DNA of 37,696 nt, taken from positions 80,539 to 118,234 of the forward strand of contig SLDX01000001.1 of the NCBI GenBank assembly GCA_007125075.1, in the 5' to 3' direction. Within the stretch, counting starts at the first letter, position 1. Each line of letters starts with the position of its first letter. A model generated the notes under the pieces. That model saw nothing but the letters and a program-made list of their open reading frames with translations. It did no database searches and was not told the DNA's origin. This document shows positions 17,991-27,470 of the stretch, in pieces. A program made the position numbers and the translations under genes. Source of the stretch: Desulfonatronospira sp. GTDB lineage: Bacteria > Desulfobacterota > Desulfovibrionia > Desulfovibrionales > Desulfonatronovibrionaceae.

Positions 17991-18792
17991 AGGCTTCTGC
18001 GGGAGAGCGCTCAAGAGTGATTACTCCCCTGGTGCTTGATTTGAGAAATGAGATAAGCCTGGAAACAAGCTGATATCCGGAAAATTCATTCTCAACCTTT
18101 TCCAGAGCCTGCTCCCGGCTCAGGCCAGATTTCCAGATCAGGTGAAAAACCTTTTTCAAGGCAAGAATTTCTTCTCTGGCAAAACCTGCTCTGCGCAAAC
18201 CAATGAGATTGGGCCCATAAAGCTTGGCTCTTTCTCCAGCAGCCAGCATAAAGGGGGGAACGTCCTGCGCAATTCCGCTTTTGCCCCCGATAAATGAGTA
18301 CTCACCCACACGCACGAATTGATGCACAGCGCAAAGCCCTCCAATGACAGCCTTGTGTCCGAGATGGACATGTCCGCCAAGAGTCGCGCCATTGGCCATA
18401 ATTACTCCGTCCTCCAGGCAGCAGTCATGTGCCACGTGGGCATAGGCCATCAAGAAGCAATCCGAACCGATACTGGTCACTCCTCTGCCTGCGGGTGTTC
18501 CCCGGTTCAAAGTAGTGTATTCCCGGATTTTATTGTTATTCCCGATTTTCAGCCAGGTCTCCTCGCCTCTGTACTTGATGTCCTGAGGTCCTTCACCCAG
18601 GCAGGCGTAGGAATAAACATGATTATTCCGGCCCAGGCTGGTAAATTTCTTGATCTGGGCGAAGGCGTCCACACGGGTGCCGGCCCCAAGGCTGGCATAT
18701 TCCTCTACGATCACATAAGGACCTATGACTACGTCGGGACCCAGATCACTGCCCGGATGAACAATGGCTGTGGGGTGTATCTCCTGGTTCAC
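17977..18792 (-). CDS. lpxA: Acyl-ACP-UDP-N-acetylglucosamine O-acyltransferase
   Basis: IHPTAIVHPGSDLGPDVVIGPYVIVEEYASLGAGTRV, NNKIREYTTLNRGTPAGRGVTSIGSDCFLMAYAHVAHDC; hexapeptide repeats. Confidence 0.96.
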   Translation of the reverse strand: MNQEIHPTAIVHPGSDLGPDVVIGPYVIVEEYASLGAGTRVDAFAQIKKFTSLGRNNHVYSYACLGEGPQDIKYRGEETWLKIGNNNKIREYTTLNRGTPAGRGVTSIGSDCFLMAYAHVAHDCCLEDGVIMANGATLGGHVHLGHKAVIGGLCAVHQFVRVGEYSFIGGKSGIAQDVPPFMLAAGERAKLYGPNLIGLRRAGFAREEILALKKVFHLIWKSGLSREQALEKVENEFSGYQLVSRLISFLKSSTRGVITLERSPAEAYDQR

Positions 18793-19256
18793 TTTGAGTC
18801 TTCCCTGTTTACTAGAGTGGCGGAAAAGACCCCTTCCGCCACCATTTTATCATTTACCATCGCCTGTCCGTTCATTCGCCACAAATTAAGTCTGTGACGT
18901 TCATAAACGATGTGCAGGTGCAGCTGGTCTCCGGGAAATACCGGCTTGCGGAAACGCACCTTGTCCACTCCAGTGAACAGAAATATCTTATCCTGTTTAT
19001 GCGCCGGGATACTTTTAACCACCAGGATTCCACCGGCCTGAGCCAGTGATTCCAGGATGAGCACTCCGGGCATGACCGGATATCCTGGAAAGTGCCCCTG
19101 AAAAAAGGGCTCGTTGATGCTTACATTTTTCAGGGCCCGCAAATACTTGAAAGGTTCAAGCTCCAGCACTTTGTCCACCAGCAAAAAAGGATAGCGATGA
19201 GGAAGCAGTTCCAGGATATCCCTGCTGATTATCTGGCCATTGGAAGAAGTACTCAC
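18789..19256 (-). CDS. fabZ: 3-hydroxyacyl-ACP dehydratase FabZ
   Basis: ILELLPHRYPFLLVDKVLELEP, NEPFFQGHFPGYPVMPGVLILESLAQAGG. Confidence 0.96.
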   Translation of the reverse strand: MSTSSNGQIISRDILELLPHRYPFLLVDKVLELEPFKYLRALKNVSINEPFFQGHFPGYPVMPGVLILESLAQAGGILVVKSIPAHKQDKIFLFTGVDKVRFRKPVFPGDQLHLHIVYERHRLNLWRMNGQAMVNDKMVAEGVFSATLVNREDSK

Positions 19257-20284
19257 AGGTCCTCTCCTTGCTTTGATTGTATCAAGATCTGGATTTCTTT
19301 TTCCAGCTTCTTGAGCCTTTTGTACATTTGCGGCAGTTTAGGCAAAAGTACGGCGTTGCGAAGAAAAAGGGAATGCTCCACGGCCGGAATGCCGCCGACA
19401 TCAGTGTTGGGCGGCAAGGACTTGCCTAAGCCTGATTTGGCGGCAACACGGCAATTGTCCTCTATGTTCAGATGTCCGGCTATACCCGCCTGCCCCCCGA
19501 GAATAACATTCCGGCCGAGTTTTGTGCTCCCGGATATGCCTACCTGGGCCACAAGCACGCAGTTTTCGTCTATCTGCACATTGTGAGCCACCTGAACCAG
19601 ATTGTCGATTTTGGTTCCCCGGCCGATCCTGGTCTCTCCCAGGGTGGCGCGATCGATTGTGGTGCAGGCTCCGACTTCCACATCATCCTCAATGACCACC
19701 CTGCCCAGTTGAGGAATCTTGATCCGCTTCTGTCCGTCTTGCACAAAACCGAAACCGTCACTACCTATGACCGCCCCGCTATGGATCACAGCCCTGTCCC
19801 CGACAACGCATCCCGCCATGATGCTTGCCTGGGGATAGATAACGCAGTCTCTGCCAAGCTGGACGTGCTCACCGATATAGACATGGGGAAAGATACGGCA
19901 GCCGGATTCGATCCTGGCTTTTTCTCCGATAAAGACCATGGGATGGATAACAGCAGTAGGGTCTACTTCAGCTGACGGATGAATGAAGGCCTGATCCATG
20001 CGGCTCTGTTCCAGTCCCTGTGGCCGGGCAAAGCTGTGCATCGCCCTGGCAAAATCAAGATAAGGATTGTTGCTGATCAGGTATCTCCGGACACTGCCTG
20101 CATCTGCCGGAGCCAATATCACAGCTCCTGCTTTTGTGGTCTTCAGCAGTTCTCGGTACTTGGGTGAATCCAGAAAGGACAGTTCTTCCGGGCCTGCTTT
20201 ATCCAGCGTGTTGACTCCTGAGATTAAGAAATCTTCTCCTGTGTATTCTAATCCCAATTCAGCAGCCAGCTGTGAAAGCCACAT
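19253..20284 (-). CDS. lpxD: UDP-3-O-(3-hydroxyacyl)glucosamine N-acyltransferase
   Basis: IHPSAEVDPTAVIHPMVFIGEKARIESGCRIFPHVYIGEHVQLG, IGSDGFGFVQDGQKRIKIPQLGRVVIEDDVEVGACTTIDRA. Confidence 0.96.
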   Translation of the reverse strand: MWLSQLAAELGLEYTGEDFLISGVNTLDKAGPEELSFLDSPKYRELLKTTKAGAVILAPADAGSVRRYLISNNPYLDFARAMHSFARPQGLEQSRMDQAFIHPSAEVDPTAVIHPMVFIGEKARIESGCRIFPHVYIGEHVQLGRDCVIYPQASIMAGCVVGDRAVIHSGAVIGSDGFGFVQDGQKRIKIPQLGRVVIEDDVEVGACTTIDRATLGETRIGRGTKIDNLVQVAHNVQIDENCVLVAQVGISGSTKLGRNVILGGQAGIAGHLNIEDNCRVAAKSGLGKSLPPNTDVGGIPAVEHSLFLRNAVLLPKLPQMYKRLKKLEKEIQILIQSKQGEDL

Positions 20285-20294
20285 CTTTTTCCCC

Positions 20295-20819
20295 TTAATT
20301 ATTTCCGGCTTCCCATGCCTTGTTTACTTCCTCAATAATTTCTCCGGTAATGTTGATGCCTTCCCTGGCAAAGATGAGTCCGCTGCCTTGAGCATCAAAG
20401 ATCATGTCGAAATCATTTTCTGCTGCATAATTGTTGATTATTTCAAAGAGCAAATCAATGATCGGTTCGGACAATTCCTCTTCTTTTTGCTGCATCTGAA
20501 TCTGGTAGGATTGATATTTCTGCTGAAACTGCTGCATTTTCTGTCTCAGTTCGGTCTCCATATCCTGCTGGGCCTCCTGACTCAGGACCATGCTCTGTTT
20601 CTGCAGTTCCTGGCGCAACTGTTCCACTTTTGATCTTTCCTGCTCCAGATCCTCACGCATGTCTTCAAAGTCAAGAGTGAGCTGTCCCAGAGCCTGCCTG
20701 CCCGGTTCAGAGGTTTCCAGGACCCGCTGGACTTCAATGATGCCAAGCTTGCTGCCGGCCACGGCCGTTCCGGGAATAAGCAAAAGGATAAGAATAAAAA
20801 AAGCAATTTTGATTTTCAT
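20295..20819 (-). CDS. skp: OmpH/Skp family periplasmic chaperone
   Basis: Signal peptide, KLGIIEVQRVLETSEPGRQALGQL, long coiled coil; between bamA and lpxD. Confidence 0.92.
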   Translation of the reverse strand: MKIKIAFFILILLLIPGTAVAGSKLGIIEVQRVLETSEPGRQALGQLTLDFEDMREDLEQERSKVEQLRQELQKQSMVLSQEAQQDMETELRQKMQQFQQKYQSYQIQMQQKEEELSEPIIDLLFEIINNYAAENDFDMIFDAQGSGLIFAREGINITGEIIEEVNKAWEAGNN

Positions 20820-20930
20820 GGCTGAATACTCCTTTAGAATTGATTTTATAGGCTACGCCGTCCCAAAGGCATGAACTCCTTTGGGAAATGTAATTATAAT
20901 AAATACATAACGGCACTCTATTCAAAATAT

Positions 20931-23606
20931 TTAAAACTCGGCCCCCACACTGAACTCGATCTGGCTGCGGTCGCTGTCTTCAAGATCATCCAGAGCATAC
21001 CCCCATTCCACGCGAAGCGGTCCTATCGGAGAGTACCAGCGAATCCCCGCGCCGACGCTTTTGAACAGATCCAGATCCATGCTTTCTCCGATATCCCATA
21101 CGTTTCCGGCGTCAAAGAAAACAACTCCCATTATGCCCAGATCCCTGTTGATGGGATGGATCAGTTCAAGATTGGTGAAAAAATGTTTGTCTCCGCCTTT
21201 TACTTCTCCATCGTCGAATCTGGGGGCCAGTTTGCGCGCGGCATATCCGCGCACTGTATTGATGCCGCCCAGCCTGAACAGTTCAAAGTTGGGAATGTCC
21301 TCGTCAGTGTTGGGCATAATGTATCCGGCCTGCGCTCTTAAGCGAAAAACGGCGTCCCCGATCAGGGGGCGATAATTATCCGTATTGAAGATATATTTGA
21401 TGAAATTGTCATCGCCCTGAATTATCCCCCCGGCATATTCAATGGAGAGCGTGTTTCTGGTTCCTCTGGTGGGATTGATCCGTCTGTCCCTGGTGTCTCG
21501 AACAGCAGCCGCATATAATGCACTTGACCAGTTTTCCCCTTCCAGTTCCCGGATATCGGGGTGAGCGTCGTCATCAACATTATTGATGGTATATTGGTCC
21601 AAGCGGTAGCTCCAAAAGAGCCTGGTATACTCGCCCAGCGAATATGCGAAGCGAAGCCTCCCGCCCCTGGTTTCCTTGTCAAAGGTAAAAAAATCTTCAT
21701 CAATCCAGTACAGATCTGTGCCCATGCCCAGATCGCTGTCCCGGAAGCTTGGATTCCAGAAGCTTAAATCGAAGCGGATTATTCTGGCGCCGAAGCTGCC
21801 TCTGAATCCCAGATCGTACCCTTTGCCGAAAAGATTTCTCTGTTCGACCATACCGGTAAAAAAGATGCGGTCAAACGACGAGTAACCGGCCCCTGCAGAG
21901 AGCATTCCTGTAGGCTTTTCATGAACCTGCACCACCAGATCCATGATATTTTCATGTTCCGTAGGCACCGGCTGGATATCCACCTCCTCGAAAAAATCAA
22001 GGCGATGCAGGCGCTGGCTGGATCTTCGCAGATCGGAAATACTGAAGAGATCACCGTCCGTCAGGCGCATTTCCCGGCGTATGACATTATCCCTGGTACT
22101 GACGTTGCCCTCGATGAGCACCCGTCCAATAAAAATTCTATCTCCTTTGTCCAGGTTGTAAACTACGTGAACAATTCTTTCCTGTTCATCCACATGCATG
22201 TCTACATCAGCATCAGCAAAGGCATAGCCGTGGTCGGCATAGAAATCAGCCAGCTTCTGGGTGTCTTCATGCATGACCGAACGGTTGAAGTATTCATTAT
22301 CCCTGCCCAGATCGTCCAGAGAGGTGATATCCATGAGCTCTTCCTTGCTCACCAGAAGGTCGCCTCTGAAATCCACATCTCCTATTTTATACCTTTCGCC
22401 CTCTTGCACATGAAAGGTCAGGTATATTCCGTCTTCTTCGTAGTCCACTTCCGGATGGCCCACACGGGCATCAATATAGCCCTTGTCCGCATAAAAGGCT
22501 TCAATGGCGGCCACATCCCGGTCCAAAAGCTCTTCTCTGAGTATGCCTCTGCCTGTCAGCCAGGAAAAGATACCCCTTTTTTTCAGGGCCATTTCTCTGC
22601 GCAGAGTGCGCTCGCTTACTTCCTGAGTTCCTTCGATGCTTATGTCCTGGATAAATAAGCGCCTGCCTTCATCAATTATGATGTTCAAATTGGCCTGCCG
22701 TTCATCAATTTCGGCGACCTCATAGGAAACAGTAGCGTTATAGTAGCCTTTCTCCCGGTAAAGTGCACGGATACGGCTCAGATCTTCACTGGCTATCCTG
22801 GGATTGACCACAGATCCGGTCCTGGTGGTCAGCACTTCGCGGATATCTCTTTCCCTGATTCTGTCATCTCCGGATATGTTGATGTTTCTGATCAGGGGCC
22901 TTTCCTCCACAATGAAGGTAATCTCTCTGCCCTGCGGTGTTGATTCCACCTGCAGCTGTACATCTTCGAAATAGCCCAGATCAAAAATGCGTCTAATTTC
23001 CTGGTTCAATATGTCGACATCGTACATATCGCCTTCCTGAACCTGCAGACGGAGTAAAACCACATCCGGATCCAGTATATCCGTGCCCTGGACTTCAATG
23101 GAAGCAATCCGTTCCTCGCGCAGGAGTTCCTGATAGATTTTTTCTCCAAGTTCCTCCACAGCAGGAAGAATATTGATAATCCCTTCCCTGACGATGTAGA
23201 AGGGCACGGTGTCTCTTTCGCCGTACCCGTCAACAAGACGGACATCCATGCTGATAAATTCGTCAACCATGTTGAATGTCCCGTAAACGGCATAGCGTCC
23301 ATCTCCCAAAAGGACCAGCCTCCTTGCTCTCTGAGTGTCCAGGTAGGTTATCTCCTCTCTTGCGATCAGGGTCTGGCCCAGTTCAGGATCGATCAGATCC
23401 AGTCCTTTTTCTCTTAAGATATTGGTGAGCATGGTCGGCAGTCCGATTTCAAGATACTCAAGATCAGGTGGGGCGTTGATTTCAAAAGGCAGCACAAGAA
23501 TTTTCTGTTCCCGGGCATGACCTGGAGCAGCCAGGATAAATATCATGCACACGGTCCACAGGACTAATGTCGGCAAGGTTGCCATGGATTTAATGCTTCT
23601 GTTCAT
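20931..23606 (-). CDS. bamA: Outer membrane protein assembly factor BamA with an extra N-terminal domain
   Basis: 891 aa; repeated POTRA-type segments, GRGILREELLDRDVAAIEAFYADKGYIDARVG, RLGGINTVRGYAARKLAPRFDDGEVKGGDKHFFTNLEL, C-terminal SQIEFSVGAEF. Confidence 0.95.
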   Translation of the reverse strand: MNRSIKSMATLPTLVLWTVCMIFILAAPGHAREQKILVLPFEINAPPDLEYLEIGLPTMLTNILREKGLDLIDPELGQTLIAREEITYLDTQRARRLVLLGDGRYAVYGTFNMVDEFISMDVRLVDGYGERDTVPFYIVREGIINILPAVEELGEKIYQELLREERIASIEVQGTDILDPDVVLLRLQVQEGDMYDVDILNQEIRRIFDLGYFEDVQLQVESTPQGREITFIVEERPLIRNINISGDDRIRERDIREVLTTRTGSVVNPRIASEDLSRIRALYREKGYYNATVSYEVAEIDERQANLNIIIDEGRRLFIQDISIEGTQEVSERTLRREMALKKRGIFSWLTGRGILREELLDRDVAAIEAFYADKGYIDARVGHPEVDYEEDGIYLTFHVQEGERYKIGDVDFRGDLLVSKEELMDITSLDDLGRDNEYFNRSVMHEDTQKLADFYADHGYAFADADVDMHVDEQERIVHVVYNLDKGDRIFIGRVLIEGNVSTRDNVIRREMRLTDGDLFSISDLRRSSQRLHRLDFFEEVDIQPVPTEHENIMDLVVQVHEKPTGMLSAGAGYSSFDRIFFTGMVEQRNLFGKGYDLGFRGSFGARIIRFDLSFWNPSFRDSDLGMGTDLYWIDEDFFTFDKETRGGRLRFAYSLGEYTRLFWSYRLDQYTINNVDDDAHPDIRELEGENWSSALYAAAVRDTRDRRINPTRGTRNTLSIEYAGGIIQGDDNFIKYIFNTDNYRPLIGDAVFRLRAQAGYIMPNTDEDIPNFELFRLGGINTVRGYAARKLAPRFDDGEVKGGDKHFFTNLELIHPINRDLGIMGVVFFDAGNVWDIGESMDLDLFKSVGAGIRWYSPIGPLRVEWGYALDDLEDSDRSQIEFSVGAEF

Positions 23607-24276
23607 ACAAGCCGCCTGCCTTAAGTTCGTAATTGATACTCATGCGCGAAGCCAGTTCCAGATTATGAGTCACGATCACCAGAGTCATGTTCAGTTCCCG
23701 GTTTAAGTGCAGAAGAAGTTCACCGACTTCCCGGCTTTTAGCCTGATCCAGATTGCCGGTGGGCTCATCTGCCAGAAGGACTCTGGGCCTGGAGAGGATT
23801 GCCCGGGCCAGGGCCGTCCGCTGGCTTTCCCCTCCGGAAAGGGTGGTCACCTTTTGCGGGGCCTTGTCTTTAAGACCGACCTGTTCCAGAGCTTCTAAAG
23901 CCATAAAGTGGGCTTTTTTTCTGTTCATTCCACTTATGATCGCCGGCATGGCCACGTTTTCAACAGTGTTGAATTCAGACATCAGATGATGGAACTGAAA
24001 AATAAAGCCTATTTCGGAGCGTCTTAACATAGCCTTTTCCCAGGCGCTGGCAAGGGTCAGGTCCCGGCCGCAAAAAAAGACTTTTCCCCGGGTTGGATCA
24101 TCAAGTGTACCCAGGATATGCAGAAAAGTGCTTTTTCCGCAGCCTGAAGCTCCAAGAACGGCAATGGTCTGTCCCTCTTCTATGCTTAAGTCTATTCCTT
24201 CAAGGACAGTTATTGTTTCCGGTCCGGAGACAAAGGATTTGCTCAGTTTTTGAAGTCTGTACAAGCTGTTATTCAT
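23590..24276 (-). CDS. lolD: Lipoprotein-releasing ABC transporter ATPase LolD
   Basis: TIAVLGASGCGKSTFLHILGTLDDPTRGKVFF, TLSGGESQRTALARAILSRPRVLLADEPTGNLD. Confidence 0.94.
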   Translation of the reverse strand: MNNSLYRLQKLSKSFVSGPETITVLEGIDLSIEEGQTIAVLGASGCGKSTFLHILGTLDDPTRGKVFFCGRDLTLASAWEKAMLRRSEIGFIFQFHHLMSEFNTVENVAMPAIISGMNRKKAHFMALEALEQVGLKDKAPQKVTTLSGGESQRTALARAILSRPRVLLADEPTGNLDQAKSREVGELLLHLNRELNMTLVIVTHNLELASRMSINYELKAGGLYEQKH

Positions 24277-25498
24277 GCTTTAAAGCCTCGGCCGGATTGA
24301 CGCTCGACGCTTTCCTGGCCGGATATATGGTGGCCAGGAAACAAAGGAGCATGGCTGCCACAGCAATGATGAGCAGATCAGAAGTATGCAGCAGTACCGG
24401 CAGGTGATCCATGAAATAAACATCTGCTGGCAACTGAATGAATCTGTAGTTTTCCAGGAGATAGCAGCCTCCAAGGCCGGTGGCGAATCCGAGCGCGGTG
24501 CCCAGTGCGCCGATCATCAGACCCAGGAGGATAAAGATATTGCGCACCATTGTTCTGGTCGTCCCCATGGACATCATGATGGCAATGTCCTTGGATTTTT
24601 CCATGACCAGCATGACCAGCGCAGTGATGATGCTGAAGGAGCCCACCAGAATTATCATGGCTAAAATTACGCCCATGGCGATTTTTTCCAGCTCCAGAGC
24701 GGCAAAGAGGTTTTCATTCATCTCCTTCCAGTTGCGCACGAAATATGGAAATCCTCCCAGCCTCTCCGCAATTCTTTCAGACATCAGGTGAGCCTGATTG
24801 ACATCCTGGATACGGACTTCCATGCCGGAAACAGCATCCCGCTGGAATCCCAGAGTGTTTTGAGCATCCGGGATGGCGATGTAGGCAAAGGAAGTGTCGT
24901 ACTCATACATTCCGGTCCTGAATATCCCCCGCACTTCAAATGTCTGGATCTTGGGAGTAAACCCGGCAGCGGAGCGCTCTCCGGACGGAGCCATGATATT
25001 CACTGTGCTGCCCGGGGAAATACTTAGTCTGGAGGCCAGTTCCTGACCTATGATTATTCCTGGAAATTCTTTGTCCTCATTCAGGTCGAGAACGGAGCCG
25101 TGAACCATCTCCCGGTCCAGATCCAGTACCCTGGTGGCGCCCCGGGGATCGATGCCGCGCATGACCACCCCTTTGACCCCGGCCGGATTACTGAGCATAA
25201 CTTCAGAGTATATGAAAGGAGTAGCTCCAAGAACTCCGGGAATCTCTTCAAGTTTCCCGGACAACAGATCGTAGTCCTCAATACTGCCGGTGTGGCTGCC
25301 GACCACAATGTGGGCGTTCAACCCCAGAATCTTGTCCCGCAGATTTTCACTGAATCCGTTCATCACGCCAAGGACAATGATCAAGGCGGCCACTCCCAGG
25401 GCTACCCCCAGAACGGAAAGAAGCGATATGACTGAAATAAAGGCCTGATGTCTTTTGGCCTTAAGATAGCGCAAAGCCACAAAAAATTCAAAACGCAT
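24269..25498 (-). CDS. lolC: Lipoprotein-releasing ABC transporter permease (LolC/E/F type)
   Basis: FVALRYLKAKRHQAFISVISLLSVLGVALGVAALIIVLGVMNGF; FtsX-like permease C-terminus ARKASSVNPAEALKHE. Confidence 0.93.
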   Translation of the reverse strand: MRFEFFVALRYLKAKRHQAFISVISLLSVLGVALGVAALIIVLGVMNGFSENLRDKILGLNAHIVVGSHTGSIEDYDLLSGKLEEIPGVLGATPFIYSEVMLSNPAGVKGVVMRGIDPRGATRVLDLDREMVHGSVLDLNEDKEFPGIIIGQELASRLSISPGSTVNIMAPSGERSAAGFTPKIQTFEVRGIFRTGMYEYDTSFAYIAIPDAQNTLGFQRDAVSGMEVRIQDVNQAHLMSERIAERLGGFPYFVRNWKEMNENLFAALELEKIAMGVILAMIILVGSFSIITALVMLVMEKSKDIAIMMSMGTTRTMVRNIFILLGLMIGALGTALGFATGLGGCYLLENYRFIQLPADVYFMDHLPVLLHTSDLLIIAVAAMLLCFLATIYPARKASSVNPAEALKHE

Positions 25499-27024
25499 CA
25501 GCCGGTACCAACCTCCGGACGAAGCAGAGGAAAGAGGATCACTTCACGAATGGAAGGGGAGTCGGTAAAGAGCATGACCAGCCGGTCAATCCCTATGCCT
25601 TCACCTGCTGCCGGAGGCATCCCGTATTCAAGAGCCCGGATATAGTCCTCATCCATATGGTGTGCTTCCGCATCTCCGCCTTCTTTTTCCAAAACCTGTT
25701 CCTGAAAACGTTTTTTTTGATCCACGGGGTCGTTCAACTCAGAAAAAGAGTTGGCGATCTCCCTGCCGGCAATAAACAGTTCAAAGCGGTCCGTTATGGT
25801 GGGATCTTCATCATTGCGCCTGGACAAAGGGGAAATATCCGTAGGGTAGTGATAAATAAAGTGTGGCTGAACCAATTGGGGTTCAACCAGCAGATCGAAC
25901 AGCTTGGCCTGGATTTTTGCCAGTTTTTCTCCAGGGACCACGTTTTCCCCAAGCTTAAGCACAAGAGCTCTGGCCCGCTCTGGGTCCTGGTAATCCCGGG
26001 GAACCAGCCCTCCGATCTTTTCCAGAGCGCGGTAGAAAGAAAGTTTTGTCCAGGGAGGTGTAAGGTCTATGCTTTGCCCCTGGTAAGTTATCTGAGTGCT
26101 GTTGAAGATCTTTCGGGCAAGAGAAGCAAGCATCTCTTCGGTGAAGCGCATAAGATCATGAAAATCCACATAGGCCCAGTAGAATTCGAGCATGGTGAAT
26201 TCCGGATTGTGCTGGGTGGAAATGCCTTCATTGCGGAAATTGCGATTTATTTCGTACACTCGTTCAAAGCCGCCGACCAGAAGTCTTTTGAGGTAGAGTT
26301 CAGGTGCCACCCGGAGAAAAAGCTGCATGTCCAGGGCATTGTGATGGGTTTTAAATGGTCTGGCCGTGGCTCCGCCGGGAATGACCTGCATCATTGGGGT
26401 TTCAACTTCTATAAAGCCCTTGGAGTCCAGAAATTCGCGGATGAAAGCGACAATTTTGGTCCTGGTCAGAAAGATCTGCCTGGAAGAGGGATTGACTATC
26501 AGATCGACATATCTCTGACGATATCTCAGTTCTACATCCTTCAGGCCATGATATTTTTCAGGCAGAGGGCGCATGGACTTGGTCAAAAGCCTTATCCTTT
26601 CCGCTCTGATGGTCAGCTCGTCGGTTCTCGTCCTGAACAGTTCGCCTTCAACGCCGATTATGTCTCCGATGTCAAATTTTTTGAATGCCTGATATTCATA
26701 CTGACCCAGAACATCTCTCTGGACAAAGATCTGGATCCTTGCGCTCTGGTCCTGAATGTGAGCGAAGGTTACTTTGCCGAAAGAACGAAGGCCCATTATT
26801 CTGCCCGCAACCTTGTTTCTCCTGGGCTCAGCTTCCAGTTCAGCGGCATTCATCCTGCCCGCCTCCTGAAGAATGCCGGCAATATCTATGTCCTTGCGAA
26901 AGGTGTTCGGAAAAAGCTCGATGTTCTGCGCTGCGAGTAAGTCTGCTTTTTTGCGCCGATGCTGCAGAATCCTGCTTTCGCTTTGTTCGTCTGTCTTGGC
27001 TGAATTCAGATTCAAATTTTTCAT
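25498..27024 (-). CDS. lysS: Lysyl-tRNA synthetase, class II
   Basis: KVAGRIMGLRSFGKVTFAHIQDQSARIQIFVQRD, FIEVETPMMQVIPGGATARPFKTHHNALDM, RNFRNEGISTQHNPEFTMLEFYWAY, GMPPAAGEGIGIDRLVMLFTDSPSIREVILFPLLRPE. Confidence 0.97.
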   Translation of the reverse strand: MKNLNLNSAKTDEQSESRILQHRRKKADLLAAQNIELFPNTFRKDIDIAGILQEAGRMNAAELEAEPRRNKVAGRIMGLRSFGKVTFAHIQDQSARIQIFVQRDVLGQYEYQAFKKFDIGDIIGVEGELFRTRTDELTIRAERIRLLTKSMRPLPEKYHGLKDVELRYRQRYVDLIVNPSSRQIFLTRTKIVAFIREFLDSKGFIEVETPMMQVIPGGATARPFKTHHNALDMQLFLRVAPELYLKRLLVGGFERVYEINRNFRNEGISTQHNPEFTMLEFYWAYVDFHDLMRFTEEMLASLARKIFNSTQITYQGQSIDLTPPWTKLSFYRALEKIGGLVPRDYQDPERARALVLKLGENVVPGEKLAKIQAKLFDLLVEPQLVQPHFIYHYPTDISPLSRRNDEDPTITDRFELFIAGREIANSFSELNDPVDQKKRFQEQVLEKEGGDAEAHHMDEDYIRALEYGMPPAAGEGIGIDRLVMLFTDSPSIREVILFPLLRPEVGTG

Positions 27025-27384
27025 AATGTTACAGATACTTTACGGCTTGTCCAGGCTGGGATCAAGCCCTAATGCTCTTTAGCTGAAGATCTTTTAATAA
27101 ACAAGTCCACAAGCTTATTTTAAATTCAGATTACCGTCAAGAAAGCTTGATCTGAACAGGATTAATTAGTGGATGAGATTTTGTTTTCTGATAATGATCA
27201 TGTGAATAAATATAAAGCATAATTAATATTTTATCGCAGCATAACCTATTTAGCTGTGTTTAGTACTGAGGACAGCAGACGCAGTATCGTCTGAACCGCT
27301 GACTTCAACAATCTATTGATCAGGTATGAATTGTCCCAAAACTAAAACATGGCATAAATTTATCAGTTCATGCCTTTAAACTGC

Positions 27385-27412
27385 TTGACAACTGCTGATA
27401 TTATGCTATAAG
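27385..27412 (+). promoter_or_regulatory. Putative sigma70-type promoter upstream of proV
   Basis: TTGACA (27385-27390), 16-nt spacer, TATAAG (27407-27412), 58 bp before the proV start. Confidence 0.5.
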
Positions 27413-27470
27413 AATTATTACTATTAATATGCTCCACCGAGTGTTTACTTTTTACCAGCAGGTTGCATTA

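Noticed and set aside
21921-22658. 245-aa plus-strand ORF
   Set aside because: Antisense to the POTRA region of bamA; no recognisable motif.
25657-26940. 427-aa plus-strand ORF
   Set aside because: Entirely antisense to lysS, a well-supported class II synthetase; the translation shows no domain signature. Long shadow ORF.
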